Assembly (NCBI GenBank): GCA_039105265.1
Contig: JAPFFF010000008.1
Coordinates: 1,860,001-1,924,000 of the forward strand
DNA from: Tritrichomonas musculus
Taxonomy: Eukaryota > Parabasalia > Tritrichomonadida > Tritrichomonadidae
Reading direction: 5' to 3'
Length of the DNA stretch: 64,000 nucleotides
In this document: piece by piece, positions 1 to 10,979 of the stretch
Position numbering within the stretch: the first letter of the stretch is position 1
Layout of the letters: each line of letters starts with the position of its first letter
Made by a program: the position numbers and the translations under genes
Notes under the pieces: model-generated
The model's database searches: none
Told to the model about the DNA's origin: nothing
The model's input: the letters and a program-made list of their open reading frames with translations, nothing else

Positions 1-1388
1 TGCATATTTCTTCGTATTTACATTTTGGTGAATGAATACCAAATGATCATATTTCTAAACAATTGTTTGGTAGAAAATTGATATGATTTTAAATCATTGG
101 ATGAAAAAAATACTCAATGAATTTCACAAATCATATTATTAATTAAGAAGTATAGATATAAGTATGTAAGAAATAGTACCAGTATTATTTCATGTAAGAA
201 ATAGTACCAGTATTATTATTATTTCTGTAAGCTCTTGAAGGGATGTATGAAAGCTCTATATTAATATAATCCCCCAACTTTTTAATTGACCTTCTAACCG
301 TTTTTCTAAAAAAAAATTTTGTAAAATATTAAGAAAAGATTTACTTCTTTAATTCAGTTAATATATTTAAATTATTAAGTAATTTAATATTTTATTCTAT
401 TTTACACAATTTGTTAATTAAAAAATATAAATCCTGTGAAGATAATAATATACATAAGTTAGATATATAATTTATTATTTATTTTTAGATATATAATTTA
501 TTTTAATATTTATATTAAATGTATATATATAATTGATCGAGAAATATATATAATAAATAATACATACATTCAATGATATTCAATTTTCAATAATTAGCAT
601 GAAAATAATTTATTGAAATTCTAATCGTCTAACGAGTAAATTGAGAGTTTTCACTCAAATAATTTTGAAAGAATTGAATCTATCGTTCGAATTTTTTTGT
701 CGAGGTTCGTTTTCTCGCCAAATACTTGATAAATAATATTTTTGATAAATGATTGTTAATATATAATACTATATTTTTTCCAATCTAAAATTTTGGAGTT
801 GAAATTAAGTTCTATTTACGAATATTTCATTTTGAAAAAAATACATTATTTTTTACTGAACAAATAACTGATTTGCTATTAATAAACATCAAATGATTTA
901 TCTATTTAATTTATTTAATTATCATTAATTTTTTCAGAATGATTTAAATTTGTTTTTTCATATACTGCTCTAATAGTACTTTTTATTATAATTATATATT
1001 ATAAAATAATGTTATTATTTATATTCAAATGTTTAATTGTTTATATATTGTTATTTTTATGAGTTATATATAAATTATTGACTTCAAAAAAATATCTCAA
1101 TTAATTTGAATAATCTCATAGAATCGGTCAGAAAAATAGTAACATATATCTCAATAAAAAATAAATTAATTTTTAATATAATAAACTATTTAAATATTAT
1201 ATTTTGAATCATATATAAAAAATATATTTAAAGCTCAAATGATGAAAAATCAAATAGCAATTATTATGGACTATTAATAAAATGACAAGAAGAATCAAAT
1301 AAAAAAAAAAATAAAATAAAAAAAAAAAAAACTACCAAGCTTTAAATAATATTTCTAATTGGTTGTGGAATAAAAAATCTTAAAAAAA
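1..1388. other. AT-rich intergenic sequence, no gene seen
   Basis: I see no open frame with coding character on either strand. The only local structure is a 28-bp unit carrying gtaagaaatagtaccag that occurs twice in tandem at 164-191 and 192-217. The end next to the kinase gene is a poly(A)-rich stretch (1300-1332) that would lie just downstream of that gene's stop codon. Confidence 0.6.
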
Positions 1389-4300
1389 TCATTCCTTTTT
1401 AAAATGGTCTTCAATAAATTCAGTTGCCTTATCAATTCCATTATCCGAAAGATGTTTCAGAATCTCATATGATTCTTTTTTGTTTTTCTCAAGTCCATGC
1501 CCCATGAATTTCATCACTCCAATGAAATATGATGCAATTGGGTGATTAACCCTTCTTAGCATTTCAAAATAAAACAAAGCTTGCTTGTAATTATGACTTT
1601 TATAGAGACGAATAGCAAATTGGAGTGGAATCTGAGTTCTTCCATTTTTAATGAGAATATTGAAATACTTAATTATGTTTTCAGTATCATTTTCTTGTGA
1701 ATATTTAATTGCCAGAAGTTCTTGACTTTGTATATTACCATTTTCAGCTTCTTTCTGATGATTTATAAGAATTTGATCTTCAATAATTTTTTCATGAACT
1801 TGTTCCTGAACTTTTAATTGTGATCCTGCGTAACTATCAATAAATCCAATGTACTGCTGGTAATCATCCTTGTTAACCGTTTCTGTTATGAAATTTGAGT
1901 CATATTTCAATTTGTTCACAATTTCATCAAATGTCGGCCTTTCTGACTGATTTTGTGACCAGCAATTTTCAATAAGTTTTCTGTAACAAAAAGGAATTTT
2001 AGTATTTTCTAGTTCTGGACGTTTGCCATTAACTACGACTTCTTTGTAGATGTCATTCATGTTTAATATTTCGTCAAATGGCTTCTTTTTGAGAACCATT
2101 TCGTAAACAACAAAAGCGAAGGCGTAAACGTCTCCTTTTTGAGTGTATTCATTCGATTTAATTATCTCAGGAGCAGAGTAAATTGGAGTTCCTTTAAATC
2201 CTGTGATTGACTGGTGTGTCATGCAATCTTTATTGAAAAACTTGGTCGAAAGTCCAAAATCACCAAGTTTTGGAAAGAGGACTTCATTCATGTAAATGTT
2301 TGCTGGATTCAGGCACCGATGAATGATTCCTTTAGAATGCAAATACGACATTGCTGATGCTATACCAAATATTGTTATCAATCTCTTTGTATCGTTCCAT
2401 TCAGAAATAATTTGGCCATTTCTTTCGATTTCAAGAATGTCTTCCAATGTTCCATTTGCAAATGACTCCATCAGAATGACTGGTTTTTGCTGGTCCTTGA
2501 AATCTGTTGGACTGAATCCAATAAACTTAAGCAAGGATGGATGACTAATTTCTTTCAGCATGTCTATTTCAACAGCAAGATCTTCTTTATCTTTATTTGA
2601 AAGCTTTTTAATCGTCATTAAAGAAACTTGTGCAGTAAGAAGTGATTCCGTTTTAATGTCTTTAACTTGATAAATCTTAAACAAGTTTCCTTTGTTGATT
2701 GTTGCTTCTCTTTTATAGTTTGTCAGGTCAATGAAGATTGAATCTTTTTCTTCATTTTCTTGCTTTTTATCAAAGGAAACTATGAATTGTGGACGCGGAT
2801 CATATGATTTAACATCTTTAACATAAGAAATATAATTCAAATAGTCGTTTTTATCAACATTTTTTGTTATGAAGCCAATGTCTGTTTCCAGAAGCTCAAC
2901 TATTTTCTCAAATGAAGGTCTTTGTTCAGGATTGTAGCTCCAACACTTCTCAATCAAACAATTGTAACTGTAAGGAATAGGAAACTTAGATTGTGGATGA
3001 ACTCCACTTGATACATCCAGAACAAGTTTGAACGCGTTATAACCTTCAAAAATGATTTCGTTTGTCATTATTTCAAAAACAATCATTCCAAAAGCGTAAA
3101 CATCTCCTTTTTGTGTGTAACTTTGATCACGTAAAATTTCAGGCGAGCAATAAGCATATGTTCCTTTGAATCCAGAAGGTATGACATTAACGTCATTTTT
3201 CTGAATTTTATCAATTTGGTCAGTTAACTTTTTGGATAAGCCAAAGTCAGCAATTTTTGGTTGTAAAAATTCATCAAGAAGAATGTTTCCAGGCTTCAAA
3301 TCTCGATGTAGAATGTTTAATGAATGCAAATAACGCATTCCTGAAGCAATTCCATAAATGTTGATCAGTTTCTTTGTATCATCCCAGTCAGGGTTACCGA
3401 AACCATTTCTTTCCATTTCGATAATTTTATCGAGTGATCCATTTGGAGCAAATTCAGTAATAATAACTGGTTTTGGTCTATTTTTGAAGTCATTTGGACT
3501 GTATCCGATGTACTTGAATATCGACGGATGATTCAAGCAAGATATGATATCAATTTCTCGTGAAAGATTAACGATGATATCTTCAGTACATTGATCAATT
3601 TCATAAATAGAAATTTTAGCAGCATAAATTTTATCATACTTCTTCTCTAGACACTTGTAAACAGAGCCAAATCCGCCAGAACCAATTTTTGTCTTCTTTT
3701 CGAAATCATCAATATTAAGTGTTCCAACATCGACAGCAAAATGAAACTTTTTCCAATTTCTCAACTTATTGAAATCAATTTTCACTTTTCTAAATAATTG
3801 ATTCTGTGTTTTAATGAAGTCGTCAATTCTAACTTCTTCATTATTTAGTTGATTTTGTGATTTATCAATATATTGGACATAACTTTCGAATTCTACTTTA
3901 TTTACTTTGTCTGTTATGAATTCTTTGTTTGTCCTTAAATGATAAACAATTTCATCAAAAGTTGGTCTTTCATTAAGTTCTTTTGACCAGCATTTCGCAA
4001 TCAACTTTTTGTAACATTCAGGTATTGATTCTGGAAATTCTGGTCGATATCCTTCAACATAAATTTTATTATATGCTTCTTTACCACTAGAAAATGCATT
4101 TTTATATGGTGTCTCGCCTGTGATTAATTTATAAGCAACCATTGCGTATGAATAAACATCATAAACAGGATGAATTTTTGTAGTTAACAATACTTCTGGT
4201 GATTTGTATCTTTTTTGATCATCCAACTTGAAGAACAAGGCAATTGCAAGTGAAGATGCTAAACCTTTTTTAAAAGGTGAATTCAATGTCTTTTTTTTCG

Positions 4301-7300
4301 ACTTTTCAAAACCTGCAATTTTAGCAAATAAAAAGTCATCTAAGAAAATGTTTGTTGGATTCAAATTTCCATGTGCAAGTCCATGTGAATGTAAAGTGGC
4401 CATTCCTGCAGCTATTCCATATAAAATGATGAGCTTTTTAGTATCATCAATGATCGAATCAGTTTCATGAAAGTTTTCAAATTTGAAAATTCTGTCAAGA
4501 GTTCCATTTGACGCATTTTCACTGATCATCACCGGAAATTGTCTATTTTTAAAATCTTCAGAACTGTATCCAATGAATTTCAAAATTGATGGATGATTAA
4601 TTTGTGAAATTTTTTCAATTTCTGAAAATAATTGGTCAACAGTGTCACCTTTTTTATCTGTTTGCTTTGAAATGTATATCTTATTGGTCTTCGTATCACG
4701 GACTTGATGGTATTTAAAATTGTTTTCCTTTTGAATTAATTTCTGTTTTTCAAGCGTTCGAACATTGATGAAATCTAGATTAAATGAAATGTCATTCAAT
4801 TCTGTTTCCCAAACATTTTGTCGGTTGACTTTTGTTCCAAGACGCTTGAACTTCGAAATTTTAAATTTCACATATTCTTCAAGTTGGTTGATTCTGTTAG
4901 AAGTATTAAATGAAGCTTCTGACTTGTCAATCATATCAATATATTCCTGAACTTCTTTTTTATCAATGTCAGCAGTCATGTATTCTTCATTTGTTTTCAG
5001 TTCGTTTACAATGTCATCAAATGTGGGACGAGAACTTGGATCTGATGACCAGCATCTTTCAATCAGATCTCGATACTTCTCTGGAATCTCAGCGCTGCTG
5101 GTGAATTGAGGACGATTGTTTTGTTCAACAATTTCAGACAATATTTCTTTTGGATTTGAAATTGTCGAAAAAGGCTTCCTGCCAGTCAATAGTTCGTACA
5201 CAATTAAAGCAAAAGAATAGACATCATTTGCTTTACAATATCCTTTGTGCAAGTATATTTCTGGTGCTATATATATTGGTGTTCCTTTGATTGATTTATT
5301 TGGCTTTATTTTTTTAACATTCATCTCTTTCGATATGTTGAATCCAGAGATTTTTGGATGCAATGAATCGTCAAGATAAATGTTTCCTGGCTTCAAATCA
5401 CGATGCAAAATGTTATTCAAATGTAAATAAGACATTCCAGAAGCAATTCCATAAATAATAATAAATTTCTGAGTAAAACTCAAAGATTTGTTTTCTTCTT
5501 CTTCCTCTTCTTGTTTCTTTCTATCATTTTCTTGTGAATTTTGAATGCAAAAATAGTCAGCAAGTGATCCATTCGGTGCAAAATCGGTAACAATTAGATG
5601 GAAGGCTTGAGCTAATCTATCAAGTACGCAGTGTCCAATAAATTTAAGTATCGAAGGATGATTTACTTGCAATAAAATGTTTAACTCTCTAGAAAAGTTG
5701 ATTATATCGTGCCTTAAAAAGCGTTGCTTAAATATCTTTGAATATGGCGCTTTTACTGTTTTCTTAGAAGCATAAACAGCGTTTGTTTTTTTATCCACTG
5801 CTTTCTTAACCTTATAAAAAGAACCAGTAGCAATTAATGTTGAAATTTCCAAATTATCTAAATCCAGATATTTTGTGTTGAATGAAAGATCATTAACTTC
5901 AGTTTGGTACATATTTTTCAATGGAAAGTTAGGTGCAATATCAAGAAAAGTATGAAGCTTTGAATTAAGAATGTCATCAAAAAACTTCACTTTCTTGAGT
6001 GGATCAAATTTGGCAGGATATTCATCAATATATTTAACAAACTCATAAAAATTTTCCTTGTCAATATCCGCCGTTAAATAGCCATGATTTGTTTTCAAAT
6101 CGTTTGCAATTTCTTCAAATGTAGGACGATCATTAGGATCGGGTGACCAGCATCTTTCGATCAGATCTCTATAAATTTTCGGCCTGATTACATTGAATTC
6201 AGGCCGAAAGTTTTCTTCAGCAACCTTTGATCTAATTGATGATGGATCAGTCAATTGATTGTATGGTTTTTCATGAGTAAGAAATTCATAAACAAATAAA
6301 GCAAATTGGTAAACATCGCTCGCTTTACAATACTGTTTATGAAGATAAACTTCTGGTGCAATGTAAGCAGGTGTTCCTACAATTTTTTGGCATTGTTTAT
6401 CATTTATTTCTTGAGAAAGATTAAATCCAGAAATTGCTGTAACTCCATTCTGATTGATTCTTATATTGCCACTTTTCAAATCACGGTGCAAAATGTCATG
6501 TGAGTGCAAATAAGCCATTCCGGCAGCAACGCCATAAAGCGTAATTAGAATGTTAGGAGTTGAATATAAAAGAATGATGTCATAGTCGTGTTCATTTGTG
6601 ATATAAAGTGGATTTGGCTCGTTATTAAAATCAACTTGACTGAACCCGCAAAGCTTGATGATTGATGGATGATCGAGCATTGAAATTGTATTCGCATTGT
6701 GTGCAATTGTAGCTATTTCATTTCGTAAATAATTAGACAAGTTACTTAGACGATTAATAGAATATTTTATACCTGTCTCTTTGTGCACAAGTTCACCTCC
6801 AGATTTCTCATAATCATCAAAATTGATGTAAAGTTCTGAATCCGAATATTTGAGTCTTTTATTCAATTCTTCTGATTTATTGAATAGATGCATTTTCTCT
6901 TTCAATAATTCATCAACTTGATCACACTTAAAGTCTTGTGTTTCACACTTTCGTGGAGATTCATCAATGTACTTTTTGTACTCCAAAAAGGCTTCATTGT
7001 CGAAATCTCCTTCAAAACATGTCACATATTCGTTGTTGTTTTGAAGTTCACTTAAAACTTCGTCAAACGACGGTCGTTTTTTAGGGTCCTGTGACCAACA
7101 CTTCTCAATGAGTCTTCTGTAGCAAGGAGGAATTGATTCATCCATTTCTGGACGAAATCCATTTTCACCAACTTTTTCATAGAAGTCATTCAATTCTTTG
7201 AATTCAAATGGAGCTTTTTTTGAAAAAATTTCATACATTGTAAGACCAAATGAATAAACGTCGGCTGACTTGCTGTATTCTAAATTTAAAAATATTTCTG

Positions 7301-7853
7301 GTGCATAATAACGTGTCCATTCATAAAGACGTAGTTCTGTAATAAAAGTGTCACTTTTTGAGATTTGAATGGATCGACCCATTCCTCCAATTTTTGGATA
7401 ATATTTATCGTCAATGTAGATGTTGAATGGATTCAAATTTCGATGGATTATGCAATTCGAATGTAAAAATGACATCCCTGCAGCAATGCCATAGATTATA
7501 ATGGATTTTTGAGTATTTGTTAAATTATCAATATGTTCGTCCAAACCACAATTTTTGGGATAATCCATGATAAGAACAGCTTTGGGCTTATTTTTAAAAT
7601 TGTTTGGGCTGAAACCAATAAAATTTGGAAAAGAAGGATGCTTGATTTTTGATATAATATTTATTTCGCGATATAAGTTAAGTAAATCTTCTTTTGAAAG
7701 TTTTTCAAAACAAAATTTGCGTATTTTGGCTAAATAATCTTTGCCTGTATCTATATCTCTGATTTGATAATACCTATAGGTTTTACTTCTGTAAAGTTTT
7801 TGAACAATTTCATAGGATTCTAAATCTATTGTTTTGATTTGTGAAATAGACAT
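1389..7853 (-). CDS. Giant protein with six tandem TKL-type kinase domains (one probably active) and Sel1-like C terminus
   Basis: The 2154-aa product contains six consecutive tyrosine-kinase-like domains followed by Sel1-like helical repeats (about residues 2020-2154). I start it at the ATG at 7853; the frame stays open nine codons upstream, but that extension begins with GTG. Only domain 5 has a full catalytic set: GSGGFGSV near residue 1390, the AAK lysine, HRDLKPGN near 1518 and DFG near 1535. Domain 1 has HRNLN and GGM (about 139 and 157), domain 2 HRDLK but SGF (456, 475), domain 3 HRDLKPGN but SGF (818, 836), domain 4 HGNLN and AGF (1161, 1180), and domain 6 HRCLN with DFG kept (1845, 1865). 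All end in the TKL-like CWS..P..RP(S/T)F(D/E) motif. No signal peptide or membrane segment is seen. The likely role is a cytosolic signalling scaffold with pseudokinases flanking one catalytic unit; the substrate is unknown. Confidence 0.9.
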   Translation of the reverse strand: MSISQIKTIDLESYEIVQKLYRSKTYRYYQIRDIDTGKDYLAKIRKFCFEKLSKEDLLNLYREINIISKIKHPSFPNFIGFSPNNFKNKPKAVLIMDYPKNCGLDEHIDNLTNTQKSIIIYGIAAGMSFLHSNCIIHRNLNPFNIYIDDKYYPKIGGMGRSIQISKSDTFITELRLYEWTRYYAPEIFLNLEYSKSADVYSFGLTMYEIFSKKAPFEFKELNDFYEKVGENGFRPEMDESIPPCYRRLIEKCWSQDPKKRPSFDEVLSELQNNNEYVTCFEGDFDNEAFLEYKKYIDESPRKCETQDFKCDQVDELLKEKMHLFNKSEELNKRLKYSDSELYINFDDYEKSGGELVHKETGIKYSINRLSNLSNYLRNEIATIAHNANTISMLDHPSIIKLCGFSQVDFNNEPNPLYITNEHDYDIILLYSTPNILITLYGVAAGMAYLHSHDILHRDLKSGNIRINQNGVTAISGFNLSQEINDKQCQKIVGTPAYIAPEVYLHKQYCKASDVYQFALFVYEFLTHEKPYNQLTDPSSIRSKVAEENFRPEFNVIRPKIYRDLIERCWSPDPNDRPTFEEIANDLKTNHGYLTADIDKENFYEFVKYIDEYPAKFDPLKKVKFFDDILNSKLHTFLDIAPNFPLKNMYQTEVNDLSFNTKYLDLDNLEISTLIATGSFYKVKKAVDKKTNAVYASKKTVKAPYSKIFKQRFLRHDIINFSRELNILLQVNHPSILKFIGHCVLDRLAQAFHLIVTDFAPNGSLADYFCIQNSQENDRKKQEEEEEENKSLSFTQKFIIIYGIASGMSYLHLNNILHRDLKPGNIYLDDSLHPKISGFNISKEMNVKKIKPNKSIKGTPIYIAPEIYLHKGYCKANDVYSFALIVYELLTGRKPFSTISNPKEILSEIVEQNNRPQFTSSAEIPEKYRDLIERCWSSDPSSRPTFDDIVNELKTNEEYMTADIDKKEVQEYIDMIDKSEASFNTSNRINQLEEYVKFKISKFKRLGTKVNRQNVWETELNDISFNLDFINVRTLEKQKLIQKENNFKYHQVRDTKTNKIYISKQTDKKGDTVDQLFSEIEKISQINHPSILKFIGYSSEDFKNRQFPVMISENASNGTLDRIFKFENFHETDSIIDDTKKLIILYGIAAGMATLHSHGLAHGNLNPTNIFLDDFLFAKIAGFEKSKKKTLNSPFKKGLASSLAIALFFKLDDQKRYKSPEVLLTTKIHPVYDVYSYAMVAYKLITGETPYKNAFSSGKEAYNKIYVEGYRPEFPESIPECYKKLIAKCWSKELNERPTFDEIVYHLRTNKEFITDKVNKVEFESYVQYIDKSQNQLNNEEVRIDDFIKTQNQLFRKVKIDFNKLRNWKKFHFAVDVGTLNIDDFEKKTKIGSGGFGSVYKCLEKKYDKIYAAKISIYEIDQCTEDIIVNLSREIDIISCLNHPSIFKYIGYSPNDFKNRPKPVIITEFAPNGSLDKIIEMERNGFGNPDWDDTKKLINIYGIASGMRYLHSLNILHRDLKPGNILLDEFLQPKIADFGLSKKLTDQIDKIQKNDVNVIPSGFKGTYAYCSPEILRDQSYTQKGDVYAFGMIVFEIMTNEIIFEGYNAFKLVLDVSSGVHPQSKFPIPYSYNCLIEKCWSYNPEQRPSFEKIVELLETDIGFITKNVDKNDYLNYISYVKDVKSYDPRPQFIVSFDKKQENEEKDSIFIDLTNYKREATINKGNLFKIYQVKDIKTESLLTAQVSLMTIKKLSNKDKEDLAVEIDMLKEISHPSLLKFIGFSPTDFKDQQKPVILMESFANGTLEDILEIERNGQIISEWNDTKRLITIFGIASAMSYLHSKGIIHRCLNPANIYMNEVLFPKLGDFGLSTKFFNKDCMTHQSITGFKGTPIYSAPEIIKSNEYTQKGDVYAFAFVVYEMVLKKKPFDEILNMNDIYKEVVVNGKRPELENTKIPFCYRKLIENCWSQNQSERPTFDEIVNKLKYDSNFITETVNKDDYQQYIGFIDSYAGSQLKVQEQVHEKIIEDQILINHQKEAENGNIQSQELLAIKYSQENDTENIIKYFNILIKNGRTQIPLQFAIRLYKSHNYKQALFYFEMLRRVNHPIASYFIGVMKFMGHGLEKNKKESYEILKHLSDNGIDKATEFIEDHFKKE

Positions 7854-7992
7854 TGTAGAATTTATGTTTTTCTGTATCACTTAAAAAAAATTTAAAAATA
7901 TTTTTTGAATTTTTCAATGAAGCAATAAAAATTGAAATGTTAAGAACTTTTATTCAATTGAACTTTTTTCTTGTTTGAATATTAATTAGTAT

Positions 7993-8728
7993 AGTATACT
8001 GGAAAACCCCCTACCAATGGAAAACCCACATACCATTTTCTATTCAATTATTAGATAATAAAATAGATTGCATTTTCAAATACTAATATCTAAATATAAA
8101 ATAAACATTTATTAAATAATAATAATTATTTTATCAAATGAACATTTTATCTATATGTATATATGATATTATGATTCTAACTCTTTTATATAGAGATTTG
8201 GTAGGGGGTTTTCCATTAGACTTGTTATTCTCCGATTCTCGAGATCGATAATTGATTGACTTTTTGATATCGATACATAAATATACACAGATTCACGAGA
8301 TCGATTTCAGAGATCGAGAATTTTTTTTCTCAGCTTTTGATATCAGAATTTTCAATTAAACTTTTTGATAAATATATGATCGTAATTCATTCTCAAATAT
8401 TTCATAAAAAAGAATATATTTTTTGATTTTAATCTTAAAATAAACATCAATACATTCTATTATTTATTTTTAGATATTATAAAATCATAAATAACAATTA
8501 TAAAAAAAGATAAATCTGTTTGAGATCTCGAGATCTCGGTAATTGATATCAAGTTTACAATTATTTTTATATCACATTTCATGTCTGATATCTTGATAAT
8601 CGATAATCTCGATATCAGATTTGTAAACTAATAATCGAGTATCAGATGTAAAAAAGTGACGTTTTTGATATCGATTCTCAAAATAACAAGTCTATTTTCC
8701 ATTTGGTAGGGGAGTTTTACTCTAGACT
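7993..8728. mobile_element. MITE-like element A, split by element B
   Basis: The left end carries TGGAAAACCCCCTACCAA (8000-8017). The same 18 bases occur inverted at 8198-8215, and a weaker inverted copy lies at 8700-8728. Taken across the later insertion, the outer ends match imperfectly (AGTATACTGGAAAA at the left, AGTCTAGAGTAAAA when the right end is reversed). Without element B and one target copy the element is about 250 bp. It has no coding capacity. Superfamily is uncertain because I see no clear target-site duplication. Confidence 0.55.
8217..8694. mobile_element. MITE (hAT-like), inserted in element A
   Basis: The 478-bp element begins TAGACTTGTTATT and ends AATAACAAGTCTA, a 13-bp perfect terminal inverted repeat. 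It is flanked by the 8-bp direct repeat ttttccat at 8209-8216 and 8695-8702. An 8-bp duplication is the hAT signature. The interior is rich in GATATC, CGAGATC and similar self-complementary words and holds no gene. It interrupts element A, so it is the younger of the two. Confidence 0.72.
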
Positions 8729-9216
8729 ATAGATATACTCTTTAATTTTTCAAAATAAATCAAAAGAAAGAATTGTTATTTTATATTTATTCCAGGTTTG
8801 GGAATTCTTTCAAAATGAGTGAAATTGTGAAGTTTTTGATTTATAAAAAAGACTTTTCAATGAATCTTTTTGATTTACATCAATCTTAATTCATTTCTTT
8901 CCATAATAAGAGATATTAATAATTCAGTTTTTTTTAAATAATTATTATTATTATTCAAAGTTTTTTATGATTATACCAACTAACCTAATTTTTTATGAAA
9001 ATGAAATCAAATATATATTAATTATTAGCATCATTTGATGCACTTTCAAAATATGTTAAAAAAATCCTAGAAACTAACATTTTTTAAAGGGTTTTCACAA
9101 TATTTGAATGAACTGAACATGATGTGATTTTAATTGTGTCATTGTTATGCATGTTTCAATATGTTGGTTTATTCGGATAAAGAATGAATAAACAATTTAA
9201 AAATTTTGATTTTATA

Positions 9217-9313
9217 AAGTGCGTCCACAATTAAGAAAGTATTTTTTGAATAAGCTCATAGAAATATTGAATGAGTTTTCACAATTTTAACTTTCCTAAT
9301 AGTTGACACACTT
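9217..9313. mobile_element. Mariner/Tc1-like MITE, 97 bp
   Basis: The ends are imperfect inverted repeats about 24 bp long: the left starts AAGTGCGTCCACAATTAAG and the right, reversed, starts AAGTGTGTCAACTATTAGG. Both ends abut TA (9215-9216 and 9314-9315), the mariner-type target duplication. The interior word ttgaataagctcatagaa recurs with one change in the element at 54,647-54,972. No gene. Confidence 0.6.
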
Positions 9314-9413
9314 TAAAAAATTGATGAAAATAAATTGAGATTCATTTATTATTTTGAATTGAGAGATTAGTTATATAAGAATTGGTTTATTAAATGAAAA
9401 TTGTTTAAAAAGA

Positions 9414-10721
9414 TTATATCAAAGTGCCATACACTTCAAATGCATTGAGCCGAAGAAAGTTGTAGGAATCCCATGTTTGAATTTGGCGAATTCGTATGTA
9501 TTGAATTTCTTTCATTTTTTCTTTTTCAATATTAAACGTATGAACACGAAAACTGCCCTTTAGATAGGAGCAGTCTCTTTGCTCATCGATGGTTTCCCAT
9601 GAGCTGTTATCGTTGCTGGCTTCGATGAACCAGCTCCTTAAATAAGGACTACCACTATCAGTTTTGATTGTGTAAGCACTTGGAATAATTCGATGATTTT
9701 TGAAATGCAAGCAAATCCAACTGCCCTGAATATCTTTGGTAAGAAACGACTTGCTTTGATCATCAAACAATGAAATGTGCCGAACATCGCTATAACGATT
9801 GTTTGCATTTTCATGATTGTTTGATGAGTAAGAGAAAGAAATTTCATTGTCGATGTTTCCGTTAGATTTCATTCTGAGGTGATTCACTATTCCTTTAAAC
9901 ACGTTGTCCGTTGTGAACGAAAGTGATGTTCCCTTCATTTTGTAACGTGCTTTACTGTGATCTTCACTGCTGTTCGTTTCCAGCTTTATTTCTTGCTTCA
10001 GGCGATTTGAGAGTCGCTGCCAAGTTGCATTTGTGAGGTCATTCATGTCAAATTCATCGAGAAAGCTCGAGATGCTCTCACTCGTCACTCGTTCAAAGTA
10101 AACGGTCTCATAAAGTGATCTGAATCTATCGTCCTCTCTATATAGTTCATTGACCAAATTCAAAAGCTGATCTTCGTCATTCAAAACGAGTTTCGGATCT
10201 GACAAAATTAGATGAAGCGTGCTTAATTGAAGCTGAAACATCTCTTCTTTTCTGCTGTCACATATTTCACTGAAATGTGATGCGATGAATTCAATTTCTT
10301 CTTGGAAATTTTTGCCATAAAATCTGATCTTTTCATGCTTCATGATTTTTGGAATTATGGTGTCTAGATTCAGTTCTTGCGGAGTTTCATCGTCAGTTAA
10401 TCTTAGTGTTTCATTTCCAAGCTGTTCAACAACTTCTGCAATGAATGGAATTTCGCTCGTTGGAATAGATTTGGCATTGAATTTAACAAGATCGAGAATA
10501 TTTGAAAAATGGCCATGTTCACTGGTATTAATGCAAAATGTGTCAATAGTTGGATCAACACTGTGAATTTTGCATATTTTTGGAGATAAAAGTTCAGAGA
10601 TAAGTCGGCTCGTTTTAAATTTTTCTCCATTGACTAAAAAGGTGAATTCATTCTCGTACGTTTGAAGTGGAACACCAAAAATGCATGAAGAATCAAGCTG
10701 AATTCGATTCGTTGAACTCAT
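9414..10721 (-). CDS. BTB-like / F5/8 type C (discoidin) domain protein
   Basis: The 435-aa protein starts at an ATG behind a short A/T tract. Residues about 20-110 look like a diverged BTB-type fold (FLVNGEKF...SRLISELLSP), and the middle is helical as in BACK-like linkers. Residues about 265-432 form a discoidin-like domain, with GSWICLHFKNHRIIPSAYTI, SWFIEASNDNSSWE and a closing YIRIRQ...NFLRLNAFEVYG. This layout is common and expanded in trichomonads. It has no signal peptide, so it is probably an intracellular adaptor rather than a surface lectin. Domain calls come from reading motifs; the BTB part is weaker than the F5/8C part. Confidence 0.78.
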   Translation of the reverse strand: MSSTNRIQLDSSCIFGVPLQTYENEFTFLVNGEKFKTSRLISELLSPKICKIHSVDPTIDTFCINTSEHGHFSNILDLVKFNAKSIPTSEIPFIAEVVEQLGNETLRLTDDETPQELNLDTIIPKIMKHEKIRFYGKNFQEEIEFIASHFSEICDSRKEEMFQLQLSTLHLILSDPKLVLNDEDQLLNLVNELYREDDRFRSLYETVYFERVTSESISSFLDEFDMNDLTNATWQRLSNRLKQEIKLETNSSEDHSKARYKMKGTSLSFTTDNVFKGIVNHLRMKSNGNIDNEISFSYSSNNHENANNRYSDVRHISLFDDQSKSFLTKDIQGSWICLHFKNHRIIPSAYTIKTDSGSPYLRSWFIEASNDNSSWETIDEQRDCSYLKGSFRVHTFNIEKEKMKEIQYIRIRQIQTWDSYNFLRLNAFEVYGTLI

Positions 10722-10979
10722 TATATAAAAAAAAATTTGAGAATTTTACATTTAATTAAAATTTTATATCAATATCTTAAATAAAAAGCATTTATTAAAT
10801 GAATATTTATTAAAAATAAATAAATATTTATATTTTCTTGTAACATTTAATAAATGATATTCATTTTAATGCTCCAATCATAAAATTCTGTTGTAAAATC
10901 ACTTTCTGTATTTTTGAATTACAAAAAGGATTTTTTTTCTCAATTTTAAAATTTTGAAATTATATCCAATATACAAGTG

